A stretch of 8,321 nt of DNA from an uncultured Eubacteriales bacterium (GCA_900554705.1 USIH01000098.1:1-8321); one strand, 5' to 3'. Shown: positions 1 through 7,056, counted from the stretch's first letter. Notes: generated by a model from the sequence alone, not told the origin. Made by a program: numbers and translations.

Positions 1-20
1 AATTTTCTTAAAAAATTAAT

Positions 21-55
21 CTATTTTGACGGTTACGGACTTTTTTGACAGTCTG
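21..55 (+). repeat. 35-bp repeat, left copy (inverted relative to 8239-8273)
   Basis: This 35-bp stretch, beginning CTATTTTGACGG and ending TTTTTTGACAGTCTG, is the exact reverse complement of 8239-8273; the match stops at both ends (20 versus 8274, 56 versus 8238). It directly abuts the hairpin at 56-90 that follows the GtrA gene. It contains a direct repeat ACGG-TT-ACGG and a T6 run. The right copy sits in the same position relative to its own gene-end hairpin, so this looks like a dispersed intergenic element. No transposase is nearby. Identity and orientation are read directly; function is unknown. Confidence 0.9.
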
Positions 56-90
56 AAGCGGGGGTCTCCTCAAAGAGGCGACCCCCGCTT
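56..90 (-). terminator. Hairpin after the GtrA gene
   Basis: An 11-bp perfect stem (56-66 with 80-90, core GCGGGGGTC) continues past one mismatch into 4 further pairs and closes on an AAA loop (72-74). It lies 6 nt after the GtrA stop codon, as expected for a transcription terminator. On the minus strand it is not followed by a T-run: the 35-bp repeat begins at once. On the plus strand it is followed by a moderately T-rich stretch (CTTTGCTGTTT), so it may also stop transcription entering from the left. Confidence 0.7.
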
Positions 91-96
91 TGCTGT

Positions 97-522
97 TTAT
101 TCTTTCTCATGCGCCTTGGCAAGCGCGTTGGTATCCAGCGAGTTGCGGTAGATGAAAAACCGCTGATACGGAAATTCCAAACAGAAATTGAGGAACATAT
201 TGAGCATCGTGACCAGCATCCCGTTCCAGCCCCACTTGTCCGCCAGCAGATATTCCAGCGCGGCGCTCAGCGGCGTGAAGACCAGATAGAACAGGAAAAT
301 CTTCAGCGCGCCGGAGGTGGCGCTTGCGGAGGAGCGGAAGGTGTAGCGCCGGTTGATCGTGAAATTCCAAAGCACCGAGGCCGCCAGCGCGATCAGATAG
401 CTGATCCAGTGGCCCCAGCCGATCACATGGCTCAGCAGCGCGTAGCCGCCCAGCTCGATCAGGCCGGAAGAGGCGGAAACCATCAGATACTTGACCGTCC
501 TCCAAATTTCCTTATGCTTCAT
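97..522 (-). CDS. GtrA-family membrane protein
   Basis: A 141-residue, very hydrophobic protein with about four membrane segments (roughly residues 11-31, 38-57, 72-92 and 100-120). It carries the hallmark GtrA motif NFTINRRYTF (residues 53-62) and a related motif near the C-terminus (LNFCLEFPYQRFFIYR), followed by a short charged tail. GtrA-like proteins are small integral membrane proteins linked to export or flipping of lipid-linked sugars used in cell-surface polysaccharide; the exact substrate here cannot be told. Start choice: an upstream in-frame GTG at 531 overlaps the AGGAGG Shine-Dalgarno (531-536), so the ATG at 522, 8 nt downstream, is the likely start. It is transcribed alone, divergently from the VanW gene, from a good promoter at 550-578. 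No glycosyltransferase partner lies in the window. Confidence 0.92.
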   Translation of the reverse strand: MKHKEIWRTVKYLMVSASSGLIELGGYALLSHVIGWGHWISYLIALAASVLWNFTINRRYTFRSSASATSGALKIFLFYLVFTPLSAALEYLLADKWGWNGMLVTMLNMFLNFCLEFPYQRFFIYRNSLDTNALAKAHEKE

Positions 523-530
523 TTCCGTCA

Positions 531-536
531 CCTCCT
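531..536 (-). promoter_or_regulatory. Ribosome binding site that fixes the GtrA start
   Basis: AGGAGG on the minus strand lies 8 nt upstream of the ATG at 522. The alternative in-frame GTG at 531-529 shares its first G with this motif and could not be served by it, so the shorter 141-residue product is favoured. Confidence 0.85.
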
Positions 537-549
537 TTTGGCTGTGGGC

Positions 550-578
550 ATTATAGCACGCGGCAGACGGAAAGACAA
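550..578 (-). promoter_or_regulatory. Sigma-A-type promoter for the GtrA gene
   Basis: On the minus strand, TTGTCT (578-573) is followed by a 17-bp spacer and a perfect TATAAT (555-550), preceded by TG one base upstream (extended -10, TGCTATAAT). Transcription would begin near 543, a few bases before the Shine-Dalgarno of the GtrA gene. Confidence 0.8.
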
Positions 579-588
579 TCTTTTTTCC

Positions 589-629
589 AAAAAAGACGGA
601 ACAAAAGGCGAAACCTTTTCCGCTTTTTT
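589..629. terminator. Two-sided hairpin with T6 on both strands, between divergent genes
   Basis: The core stem AAAAGG (603-608)/CCTTTT (614-619), loop CGAAA, is extended by CGG (597-599)/CCG (620-622) across a 3-nt bulge. On the plus strand TTTTTT (624-629) follows; on the minus strand TTTTTT (complement of 589-594) follows. The A-run and T-run can also pair. This has the form of a bidirectional intrinsic terminator and lies upstream of both flanking promoters, where it could insulate them from antisense read-through. The stem is not very GC-rich, so strength is uncertain. Confidence 0.5.
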
Positions 630-695
630 GCGTCTAAAGCAATGTAGACATCGGCTCGACCCAACAGGTTTACATAATGTACCTAAATTGTAATA

Positions 696-723
696 AAAGA
701 GCAACAATTTGTTGTTGCTTTTT
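696..723. other. Hairpin overlapping the VanW promoter region
   Basis: AGCAACAA (700-707) pairs with TTGTTGCT (712-719) around a 4-nt loop, and flanking A and T residues extend the stem to about 12 pairs. On the minus strand it is followed by TCTTTTATTAC, resembling a weak terminator for antisense transcription. Its right arm overlaps the proposed -35 box of the VanW promoter, so it could also be a regulatory site. The structure is seen directly; either role is an inference. Confidence 0.4.
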
Positions 724-742
724 GGGGAAAAGCCGATATAAT
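715..742 (+). promoter_or_regulatory. Promoter for the VanW-domain gene
   Basis: A perfect TATAAT at 737-742 is preceded by TTGCTT (715-720) with a 16-bp spacer; TTGTTG (712-717, 19-bp spacer) is a poorer alternative. The expected start near 749 leaves an untranslated leader of about 53 nt containing the palindrome at 763-776 and the Shine-Dalgarno AAAGGAG (788-794), 7 nt before the ATG. Confidence 0.7.
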
Positions 743-762
743 ATCCATACGCATGATTTTGG

Positions 763-776
763 AAGACGCGCGTCTT
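763..776. promoter_or_regulatory. 14-bp perfect palindrome in the VanW leader
   Basis: AAGACGCGCGTCTT is perfectly self-complementary and lies about 20 bp downstream of the -10 box and 12 bp upstream of the Shine-Dalgarno. In DNA it could be an operator for a dimeric repressor; in RNA it could fold as a 5-bp stem with a GCGC loop. No regulator is identified. Confidence 0.35.
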
Positions 777-801
777 TTCCATATTGTAAAGGAGACGGAT
801 C

Positions 802-2943
802 ATGGGAAAATTTGAAAAGGCGAACCGTCCGCAGGCGCAGCAGGCGGCGTCGCGGAAGCGTAAGAAAAACGACAGGCGCGTGCCGATGCTCATCGGCGGC
901 ATTGCGCTGGCTGCGGTCGTCATCGTTGGCTGCGTCGTCGGCATTTTCCTTCTGAAGGATAAGAACAATACGCCTGCCGCGACCGTGACCAGAGTGCCGG
1001 ACGACGGCAAGCTCGTGGATAATCTGTATATCGCGGGCGTGAACGTCGGCGGCATGACGAAGGTAGAGGCCTTCTCTGCGCTGCGCAACGTGGACTACAC
1101 GCAGAATATGACGGTCGAGCTGTATCGCCGCGATGCCGCCGCGCTCTACACGCTCACCTACGACCCGAAGGAGGGCGCGAAGTCCTTTGACATTTACGGC
1201 AAGCCGCTCGACACCGGAACGAAGGATCCGGAGGTCACGGAGTCGGATCGCATCGAATATGACGAGGACGGCAACCCCATCCTCGACAAGCCCACGGAGC
1301 CGACCGCCACGACCGAGCCGCCCGTGACCGAGACGACCGATCCGCAGGAGGGCGTTCCGGAGGAGGATCGCGTTCCCGTGGACGAAGAGGGTCGCCTGAC
1401 GATCTTCGACGAGGCGCTGACGCTGCCGGCGACCTCCGTCAAGCCAGAGGTAGATCTGGCCGCTGCGCTCGATGCAGCCTATCAGTTGGGCAGAGACAGC
1501 GACGGCGAGGTGCAGAAGGATCTGTTCCCCGAGCGCTACGATCTGCCGATGGAGGACTTCCTGACGGTGGACGAGGCGTATCTCAAGGATTTCCTCAAGA
1601 CGCTTTGCAGCCAGCAGACCGAGACGAGCGACTCCGAGGTGACGGAGTCCACCGCCAAGGGCTATGACGAGGAGGGCAACACCGTAAACCAGAAGGTGCT
1701 GGAGCTGCATTTCGGCACCGTGCGCCGCGAGCTGGACGAAGACGAGCTGCTCAAGCAGGTGCTCGACGCCTACGGCAAGGGCAACTTCAAGCTCAAGATC
1801 CTGTGCGACGAGACGCTTCCCCAGCCGATCGACATCGACGCGCTTTATAAGAAGTACACGACCGAGCCGGTCAGCGCGTTTATCGACGAGCAGACCTATG
1901 AGATCAGCGAGAGCAAGGACGGCTACGGCTTCCTCAAGTCCGAGGCCTACGAGGCGCTCAAGGACGTCGCCGAGGGCGACACCGTGGTCATCCCTCTGCA
2001 CGACCTCAAGCCGCTTTATTCCAAGGAAGACCTGAACGGAAAGCTCTTCCAGGATGTGCTTTCCTTCTACGACAGCCCGCACGTTTGGAACAACGACCGC
2101 ACGAAGAATCTGGAGCTTGCCTGCGAGGCGATCAACGGAACGATCCTCAAGCCGGGCGAGGAGTTCTCCTTTAACAAGATCGTCGGCGAGCGCACCGCAG
2201 AAAAGGGCTACCGTCCGGCCGGTGTCTATGTCGGCGGCAGAACGGAAAACCAGCTCGGCGGCGGCGTATGTCAGGTCGCGTCGACCATCTATTACTGCAC
2301 GCTCAAGGCGGATCTGGAAGTGGTCGAGCGCTATGAGCACCAGTACACGCCGTCCTATGTGCCTTGGGGCATGGACGCCACGATCTATTGGGGCTATCTG
2401 GACTATCGTTTCCGCAACAACACCGCCTATCCTATCCGCATTGATGCTTCCGTTTCCGACGGCAAGGTGCACATCCGCTTTGTCGGCACCGAGTGGAAGG
2501 ACTACACCGTGAAGCTCGACTATGAGATCACGAACTACTTCCCCTCGAAGGAAGTGGAGATCTTCATCTATCCGGAGATGGACAACTACAACAAGTTTAA
2601 GGACTACAGCGACGGCGAGACCATCCAGACCGCCTACGACGGCTACAATGTCACGACCTATATGTACCGCTACGACTTAAACGGCAATCTGCTGGATAAG
2701 CACGTCGTGAACTACTCGAAGTATGACAAGCGCGACCGTGAGATCGCGCGCATCGGCAAGCCGGATGAGTCGACCGAGCCTTCGACGGAGCCGAGCACCG
2801 AGCCGTCCACGGAGCCTTCGACGCAGCCGCCGACCGAGCCGTCCACGGAACCGACGACCGAGCCGCCCACGGAGCCTTCGACGGAGCCGACGGAACCGCC
2901 CACGACCGAACCGAACATCGCGCCTCCCGCACCGGAGGACTGA
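802..2943 (+). CDS. Membrane-anchored VanW-domain protein with Thr-Glu-Pro tail
   Basis: A 713-residue extracytoplasmic protein. A basic N-terminus (KRKKNDRR, 19-26) precedes one membrane segment (about 28-51). From about 70 the sequence (VDNLYIAGVNVGGMTKVEAFSALRN) matches the usual opening of PG_binding_4 repeats; a second such region spans roughly 250-405. Between them lies an acidic, Thr/Pro/Glu-rich insert (about 143-196). The VanW domain (about 425-565) contains the signature GGGVCQVAST (486-495). A G5-like segment (about 605-652) follows, then a (S/T/P)TEP repeat tail (657-704). The family is associated with peptidoglycan in Firmicutes; the name comes from vancomycin clusters, but no resistance genes are present and its biochemistry is unsettled. 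I44 context (IVGC, 41-44) resembles a lipobox, but the residues after Cys are hydrophobic, so a membrane anchor is more likely. It has its own promoter and a terminator follows. Confidence 0.9.
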   Translation: MGKFEKANRPQAQQAASRKRKKNDRRVPMLIGGIALAAVVIVGCVVGIFLLKDKNNTPAATVTRVPDDGKLVDNLYIAGVNVGGMTKVEAFSALRNVDYTQNMTVELYRRDAAALYTLTYDPKEGAKSFDIYGKPLDTGTKDPEVTESDRIEYDEDGNPILDKPTEPTATTEPPVTETTDPQEGVPEEDRVPVDEEGRLTIFDEALTLPATSVKPEVDLAAALDAAYQLGRDSDGEVQKDLFPERYDLPMEDFLTVDEAYLKDFLKTLCSQQTETSDSEVTESTAKGYDEEGNTVNQKVLELHFGTVRRELDEDELLKQVLDAYGKGNFKLKILCDETLPQPIDIDALYKKYTTEPVSAFIDEQTYEISESKDGYGFLKSEAYEALKDVAEGDTVVIPLHDLKPLYSKEDLNGKLFQDVLSFYDSPHVWNNDRTKNLELACEAINGTILKPGEEFSFNKIVGERTAEKGYRPAGVYVGGRTENQLGGGVCQVASTIYYCTLKADLEVVERYEHQYTPSYVPWGMDATIYWGYLDYRFRNNTAYPIRIDASVSDGKVHIRFVGTEWKDYTVKLDYEITNYFPSKEVEIFIYPEMDNYNKFKDYSDGETIQTAYDGYNVTTYMYRYDLNGNLLDKHVVNYSKYDKRDREIARIGKPDESTEPSTEPSTEPSTEPSTQPPTEPSTEPTTEPPTEPSTEPTEPPTTEPNIAPPAPED
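2770..2913 (+). repeat. Coding repeat for the (S/T/P)TEP tail
   Basis: Forty-eight codons encode twelve near-tandem units, eleven TEP and one TQP, mostly in 4-residue periods (STEP, PTEP, TTEP). The DNA uses alternating synonymous codons (TCG ACG GAG CCG, TCC ACG GAG CCT and variants), so the protein pattern is better conserved than the DNA. Such Thr/Pro-rich tails commonly act as wall-spanning spacers or O-glycosylation sites. No LPxTG sorting signal follows; the protein ends eight residues after P705-like sequence in an Asp-terminated acidic end. Confidence 0.85.
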
Positions 2944-2948
2944 ACAGA

Positions 2949-2989
2949 CGCGGCCGCCTCAAGCCTGAGGCGGCCGCGCCGGACTTTTT
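2949..2989 (+). terminator. Terminator after the VanW-domain gene
   Basis: A perfect 13-bp GC-rich stem (CGCGGCCGCCTCA at 2949-2961 with 2966-2978) closes on a 4-nt AGCC loop and is followed after 6 nt by TTTTT (2985-2989). It begins 5 nt after the stop codon. The T-run is short and slightly displaced, so read-through into the small downstream gene is possible. Confidence 0.75.
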
Positions 2990-3043
2990 CGGCAGCATAG
3001 TGCGGCCGAAGCGGGGCATACTGAGCGCAGGGAGGGATGACGA

Positions 3044-3175
3044 ATGAAGAAACGGAAAGACGCCGTGGAGAAGATCATGCGCATGCCGCCCAGCTTCACC
3101 GACCCGCAGGGGAGCTGGACGGGACTGCCGGAAGACCCGATGGATACACCCGTGCAGGACGTGGACGACCTGTAA
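3044..3175 (+). CDS. 43-aa small protein with conserved-looking PVQDVDDL end
   Basis: An ATG at 3044 is preceded by GGAGGG (3031-3036) with a 7-nt gap, an excellent ribosome binding site. The product has a basic start (MKKRKDAVEKI), a middle FTDPQGSWTGLPEDP, and an acidic end, TPVQDVDDL. It has no signal peptide, membrane segment or cysteine. From memory, short uncharacterised clostridial proteins share the pattern DPxGS(Y/W)TGxPxD...PVQDxDDL; this is recall, not a search result. Function is unknown. It sits between the VanW terminator and a shared terminator facing uvrB, so it may rely on read-through from the VanW gene or on a weak promoter of its own; I see no convincing one. Coding status rests on the ribosome binding site, intact frame, tight fit between terminators and the recalled motif. 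Confidence 0.75.
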   Translation: MKKRKDAVEKIMRMPPSFTDPQGSWTGLPEDPMDTPVQDVDDL

Positions 3176-3177
3176 GA

Positions 3178-3215
3178 AAGACTCGATGAGGGGCAGCCGT
3201 CCTTCATCGAGTCTT
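3178..3215. terminator. Bidirectional terminator between the small gene and uvrB
   Basis: AAGACTCGATGA (3178-3189) pairs perfectly with TCATCGAGTCTT (3204-3215); three G-C pairs and two G-T pairs extend the stem to 17 pairs around a 4-nt AGCC loop (3195-3198). It starts 3 nt after the small gene's stop and ends 3 nt before the uvrB stop. On the minus strand it runs into TCTTTCTTAC; on the plus strand into GCCTTATCCTCTTTT. One hairpin therefore probably serves both convergent genes. Confidence 0.8.
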
Positions 3216-3218
3216 GCC

Positions 3219-5189
3219 TTATCCTCTTTTCTCGCCGCGCAGTTCGATGATGCGGTCGCGCAGCACGGCGGCGTATTCGTATTCCATCATTTTTGCTGCC
3301 GCGCGCATTTCCTTTTCCAGCCGCGCGATCTCGCGTTCGCGTTCCGCTGCCGTCAGCTTCACGCCGTGTCTGCCCTTGACCTCCGCCTCGGAGCGCGTGA
3401 TCTCCAGAAGCTCGCGCACATCCTTGCGGATGGTCTTGGGGATGATGCCGTGCGCTTTGTTATAGGCGTCCTGAATGCCGCGGCGGCGCTGCGTTTCGTC
3501 GATGGCCTCGCGCATGGCGTCGGTTACGGTGTCGGCGTACATAATGACGCGCCCCTCCGCATTGCGCGCAGCGCGGCCGATGGTCTGGATCAGGCTGGTC
3601 TGGCTGCGCAGGAAGCCCTCCTTGTCCGCGTCGAGAATGGCGACCAGAGAGACCTCCGGCAGATCCAGACCCTCGCGCAGGAGGTTGATGCCGACCAGCA
3701 CGTCGAATTTTGCCATGCGCAGGTCGCGCAGGATCTCCATACGCTCGAGCGCCGCGACGTCCGAGTGCATATAGCGCACGCGGATGCCCGCCTTTTGCAG
3801 ATAGTTTGTCAGATCCTCGGCCATGCGTTTGGTCAGCGTCGTGACAAGCACGCGTTCGTCGCGCGCCGTGACGCGGTTGCACTCGCCGATCAGGTCGTCG
3901 ATCTGCCCCTCGATGGGGCGCACGATGACCTCCGGATCCAGAAGCCCCGTTGGGCGGATGACCTGCTGCACCTGCCGCTGGGCGCGTTCGCTCTCCCAAG
4001 GGCCGGGCGTGGCCGAAACGTAGATCGCCTGACCAATCTTGCTTTCAAACTCCGGAAAGGTCAGCGGACGGTTGTCAAACGCGCTGGGCAGGCGGAAGCC
4101 GTAGTTCACAAGGCTCTCCTTGCGGCTGCGGTCACCGGCGTACATGGCGCGCACCTGCGGCAGCGTAACGTGGCTTTCATCCACGAAAAGCAGGAAATCC
4201 TTCGGGAAATAGTCCAAAAGCGTCATCGGCGGCGTGCCGGGCGCGCGACCGGCGATCACGCGGGAATAGTTCTCGATGCCGCTGCAAAAGCCCAGCTCTT
4301 GCAGCATTTCAATGTCATACATCGTCCGCTGACGGATGCGCTGCGCCTCGAGGAGCTTGTCGTTTGCCTCGAACCATTTTACGCGCTCGTCCATCTCCCG
4401 CTCGATCTCGCCGATCGCACGTTCGAGTTTTTCCCGTGAGGCGACGTAGTGCGAAGCGGGGTAGATCGCCACGTGGCTGACCTCGCGCTCGGCGACGCCG
4501 GTCACGGCGTTGATCTCGCTGATGCGGTCGATCTCGTCGCCAAAGAATTCCACGCGGATGGCGCGCCCCGCCCAGTAGACGGGGTAAATCTCCACCGTGT
4601 CGCCGCGCACGCGGAAGGTGTTGCGCCGAAAATCCAGATCGTTGCGCTCATAGCGGATCTCGACGAGCTTTTTCATCAGGTCTTCGCGCTTTTTCTCCGC
4701 GCCGGTGCGCAGAGAGACGACCATGTTCTTGTAGTCGATCGGGTCGCCCAGACCGTAGATGCACGAGACCGAGGCCACCACGATGACGTCCCGCCGCTCG
4801 AAGAGCGAGGAGGTCGCGCTGTGGCGCAGGCGCTCGATCTCGTCGTTGATCGACGAATCCTTTTCGATATAGGTGTCGGTGTGGGCGATGTAGGCCTCCG
4901 GCTGATAGTAATCGTAGTAAGACACGAAGTATTCCACCGCGTTTTCGGGGAAAAACTCCCGAAATTCGCTGCAAAGCTGCGCGGCGAGCGTCTTGTTGTG
5001 CGCCAGCACGAGCGTCGGGCGGTTGAGCTGCGCAATGACGTTTGCCATGGTAAAGGTCTTGCCGGAGCCGGTCACGCCCAGAAGCACCTGCTCCTTCAGC
5101 CCCTCGCGCAGGCCGTCCGCCAGCGCGGCGATCGCCTCCGGTTGGTCGCCCGTGGGCTGGTAGGGGGAGACGAGCTTAAAGTGATCCAT
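3219..5189 (-). CDS. uvrB: UvrABC excinuclease subunit B
   Basis: A 656-residue, full-length UvrB, the damage-verifying helicase of nucleotide excision repair, which is loaded by UvrA and recruits the UvrC nuclease. Visible landmarks in order: Walker A GVTGSGKT (38-45), the Tyr-rich beta-hairpin [10 protein letters not shown] (91-100) that clamps DNA, the DESH Walker B box (337-340), SATPGPWE (392-399), the helicase motif QTIGRAARN (535-543), and a C-terminal UVR domain (about 613-652) that contacts UvrC. The frame stays open upstream to 5270, but [17 protein letters not shown] is the family N-terminus, so the start is the ATG at 5189, served by GGAGGAGG at 5202-5209. The gene overlaps the preceding nucleoside hydrolase gene by 14 bp, implying translational coupling. 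uvrA is not in the window. Confidence 0.98.
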   Translation of the reverse strand: MDHFKLVSPYQPTGDQPEAIAALADGLREGLKEQVLLGVTGSGKTFTMANVIAQLNRPTLVLAHNKTLAAQLCSEFREFFPENAVEYFVSYYDYYQPEAYIAHTDTYIEKDSSINDEIERLRHSATSSLFERRDVIVVASVSCIYGLGDPIDYKNMVVSLRTGAEKKREDLMKKLVEIRYERNDLDFRRNTFRVRGDTVEIYPVYWAGRAIRVEFFGDEIDRISEINAVTGVAEREVSHVAIYPASHYVASREKLERAIGEIEREMDERVKWFEANDKLLEAQRIRQRTMYDIEMLQELGFCSGIENYSRVIAGRAPGTPPMTLLDYFPKDFLLFVDESHVTLPQVRAMYAGDRSRKESLVNYGFRLPSAFDNRPLTFPEFESKIGQAIYVSATPGPWESERAQRQVQQVIRPTGLLDPEVIVRPIEGQIDDLIGECNRVTARDERVLVTTLTKRMAEDLTNYLQKAGIRVRYMHSDVAALERMEILRDLRMAKFDVLVGINLLREGLDLPEVSLVAILDADKEGFLRSQTSLIQTIGRAARNAEGRVIMYADTVTDAMREAIDETQRRRGIQDAYNKAHGIIPKTIRKDVRELLEITRSEAEVKGRHGVKLTAAEREREIARLEKEMRAAAKMMEYEYAAVLRDRIIELRGEKRG

Positions 5190-6111
5190 CGGCAAACAGC
5201 GCCTCCTCCATCGCCGCGACAAACGCGCCGCGGTCGATCTCGAGCAGGACAAGCGTGTTCCGCTCCTCAAATTTCTTGTCGCTGTAGAGGTCGGTCACGG
5301 TCTTGCCGCGCGTCAGCTCCGCCTGCGTCTCGACAAAGACGCCCGCTTTGCGGCCGGAGAACAGCGCGGGGCGCGCGCAGTAGAGCACGGCGCAGGCGTC
5401 GTGGACGCACCAGCCGGGCTGCCCCACCGCGACATTTTTGCGATAGAGCATCGCGGAGGCGTCGCGGAAGAAATTGCAGACCGCGCCGCCGTGCGCGCCG
5501 ATGCGTGCAAGGTCGCCGCTTGTCAGATAGGCCTGCTCCGTCACCTCAAGGCCGCACATGACTTTCGGCACAGGGCAGCGCATGACGATCTGCGCCGCCT
5601 CGGGATCGGCGTGGATGTTAAACTCCGCGCAGGGCGTGCAGTTGCCGCGCGTGGCCGAGCCGCCCATGAAGACGATGCGCTCCAGATAGTCCGGCAGGTC
5701 GGGGTGCTTGCCAAGGGCGACGGCGACATTCGTCATCGGTCCGATGACGACCAGCGTCAGGCGGCCGAGGCGCTTTGCCGTCTCGTAAAGCCCGTCCCAC
5801 GCCGCCTCTTTTTGTGCCGCGAAAGCGCCCTCCGGAAGCGATGCGCCGCCCAGTCCGTCGAGGCCGTGGAAGCTCTCGCCGCTCTCATAGGGGCGCAGCA
5901 GCGGGTTTGACGCGCCGGAGTAGACCGGCGTGTCTGCCCCGAAGAGCGTCAGGAGCCTGCGTGCGTTGTCCGTGCAGATCGAAAGCGTCGCGTTTCCCGC
6001 AACGGTGCTCACGCCCACGAGCCGCACCTCCGGCAGGCGAAGCGCCAGCAGCAGCGCGGCGGCGTCGTCCACGCCGGGGTCGCAGTCGATCCAAATCGGT
6101 AGCTGTTGCAT
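5176..6111 (-). CDS. RihC-like ribonucleoside hydrolase
   Basis: A 311-residue inosine/uridine-preferring nucleoside hydrolase, which cleaves a ribonucleoside to free base and ribose in the cytoplasm for salvage. The calcium-binding signature DCDPGVDD is at 9-16 (D11, D15 and D16 are the family ligands), with HG at 82-83, GPMTNVA at 124-130, AEFN at 162-165 and the active-site HD at 237-238. Length is typical. The stretch [12 protein letters not shown] and [13 protein letters not shown] resemble E. coli RihC (broad purine/pyrimidine range) more than RihA/B, by memory comparison. The start at 6111 has GGGGAGG (6120-6126) 8 nt upstream. It follows the other hydrolase gene after 3 bp and overlaps uvrB by 14 bp. 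Substrate is a prediction. Confidence 0.93.
   Translation of the reverse strand: MQQLPIWIDCDPGVDDAAALLLALRLPEVRLVGVSTVAGNATLSICTDNARRLLTLFGADTPVYSGASNPLLRPYESGESFHGLDGLGGASLPEGAFAAQKEAAWDGLYETAKRLGRLTLVVIGPMTNVAVALGKHPDLPDYLERIVFMGGSATRGNCTPCAEFNIHADPEAAQIVMRCPVPKVMCGLEVTEQAYLTSGDLARIGAHGGAVCNFFRDASAMLYRKNVAVGQPGWCVHDACAVLYCARPALFSGRKAGVFVETQAELTRGKTVTDLYSDKKFEERNTLVLLEIDRGAFVAAMEEALFADGSL
5202..5209 (-). promoter_or_regulatory. uvrB ribosome binding site inside the upstream gene
   Basis: GGAGGAGG on the minus strand ends 12 nt before the uvrB ATG and lies within the last codons of the nucleoside hydrolase gene. It supports the start at 5189 over the longer frame beginning at 5270. The gap is slightly long, which fits a re-initiating, coupled arrangement. 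Confidence 0.7.
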
Positions 6112-6114
6112 GAT

Positions 6115-7038
6115 TCATTCCTCCCCAAAAGCGCCGACGGCGCGCACCAAAAGGTCTGCAAAGCCGTCGCGGTCAATGTCCAAATGCACCAGTGCGTTCG
6201 CGGGCTTGCGGTCGTGCCCGATCGTCGCGCCGCGGCAGTATTCGCCGCGCGTCTCGATCTCGACGCACATGGGCTTTGCCGTCAGCAGCTCCGGATGCAG
6301 CAGCGCCACGACCGCCACGGGGTCGTGCAGCGGCGCGCCCGCGTAGCCCAGCTCGCGGTGGAAGCGGTAGAAAAATTCCAGCCAGTCGGCGACGACGCGG
6401 GCGACACGGTTTCCGACGGCGCGCACGCGCGCAAAGTCCTCCGGATAGATCAGCGCCCGCTCCGTCACGTCAAGGCCGCTCATCAGCAGCGGCACACCGG
6501 AGGCAAAGACGATCTGTGCCGCTTCGGGATCGACCAGAATGTTAAACTCCGCAGCGGGCGTCCAGTTTCCGTGGGAGATGCCGCCGCCCATGATGCTGAT
6601 GCGCGCGATTCTCGGCTTTAGCTCCGGATGCGCCAGCAGCAGCGCCGCGACATTCGTCAGCGGACCGGTCGCCACGATCGTCACCGGCGTCGGGCTGGCG
6701 GCGAGCACCTGCTGCATCAGCTCCACCGAGCGCAGAGGGCTGAGCGGCGCGTCCGGCTCCGGCAGGGTCGGGCCGTCCAGACCGCTCTGCCCGTGCACGG
6801 AGGGCGCGTTCATCGGCGGCGCGAGCAGCGGCGCGGGCTTGCCCATCGCCACGGGGCAGCGCAGCCCCAAAAGCGCGCAGATGCGCCGCGCGTTATAGGT
6901 CGTTTTCTCAATGGTCTGGTTTCCGCAGACGGAGGTGACGCCGCGAATGTCCAAACGCGGGTCGGAGGCGGCCAGCATCCACGCGATCGCGTCGTCGTGC
7001 CCGGGGTCGCCGTCGAGTAAAACAGGAATACGGTTCAT
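6115..7038 (-). CDS. RihB/RihA-like nucleoside hydrolase
   Basis: A 307-residue nucleoside hydrolase, first gene of the minus-strand operon. It has the calcium-site signature DGDPGHDD (9-16), HG at 82-83 within VHGQSGLDGP, TGPLTNVA (124-131), AEFN (163-166) and LHDPVAV with the active-site H238-D239. The GHDDAIA start, HGQSGLDGP and the C-terminal KPANALVHLDID resemble E. coli RihA/RihB, the pyrimidine-specific branch, whose paired histidines both appear here; this is a memory comparison. It is clearly paralogous to the next gene but well diverged, so the pair probably divides substrates rather than being a recent duplication. Start at 7038 has AAGGAGA (7046-7052) 7 nt upstream. A strong promoter lies at 7069-7097 with a candidate operator at 7057-7070. 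Confidence 0.94.
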   Translation of the reverse strand: MNRIPVLLDGDPGHDDAIAWMLAASDPRLDIRGVTSVCGNQTIEKTTYNARRICALLGLRCPVAMGKPAPLLAPPMNAPSVHGQSGLDGPTLPEPDAPLSPLRSVELMQQVLAASPTPVTIVATGPLTNVAALLLAHPELKPRIARISIMGGGISHGNWTPAAEFNILVDPEAAQIVFASGVPLLMSGLDVTERALIYPEDFARVRAVGNRVARVVADWLEFFYRFHRELGYAGAPLHDPVAVVALLHPELLTAKPMCVEIETRGEYCRGATIGHDRKPANALVHLDIDRDGFADLLVRAVGAFGEE

Positions 7039-7056
7039 CGTTGCGTCTCCTTTTTT

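Noticed and set aside
670..2472. A 600-residue open frame on the minus strand opposite the VanW-domain gene
   Set aside because: It mirrors the third-position GC bias of the plus-strand gene, is rich in Arg/Leu/Val without recognisable domains, and the plus-strand frame has clear VanW motifs.
2770..2913. CRISPR array or short tandem-repeat locus
   Set aside because: The repetition is in frame, encodes TEP units with varied codons, and has no spacer-repeat structure.
802..2943. Vancomycin resistance determinant
   Set aside because: VanW-domain proteins are common in Clostridia without resistance; no vanA/B ligase, vanH, vanX or VanRS genes are present.
3186..4439. A 417-residue plus-strand frame opposite uvrB
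   Set aside because: uvrB on the other strand is unmistakable; this frame has His/Arg/Ala-rich antisense composition and no start signal of note.
5190..5270. Longer uvrB start at 5270
   Set aside because: The additional 27 residues are Arg/Ser-rich, unlike any UvrB N-terminus, and overlap the end of the hydrolase gene; the family sequence begins at the ATG at 5189.
4449..5561. A 370-residue plus-strand frame opposite uvrB and the RihC-like gene
   Set aside because: It spans the junction of two well-supported minus-strand genes and shows low-complexity Arg-rich sequence, typical of antisense frames in GC-rich DNA.
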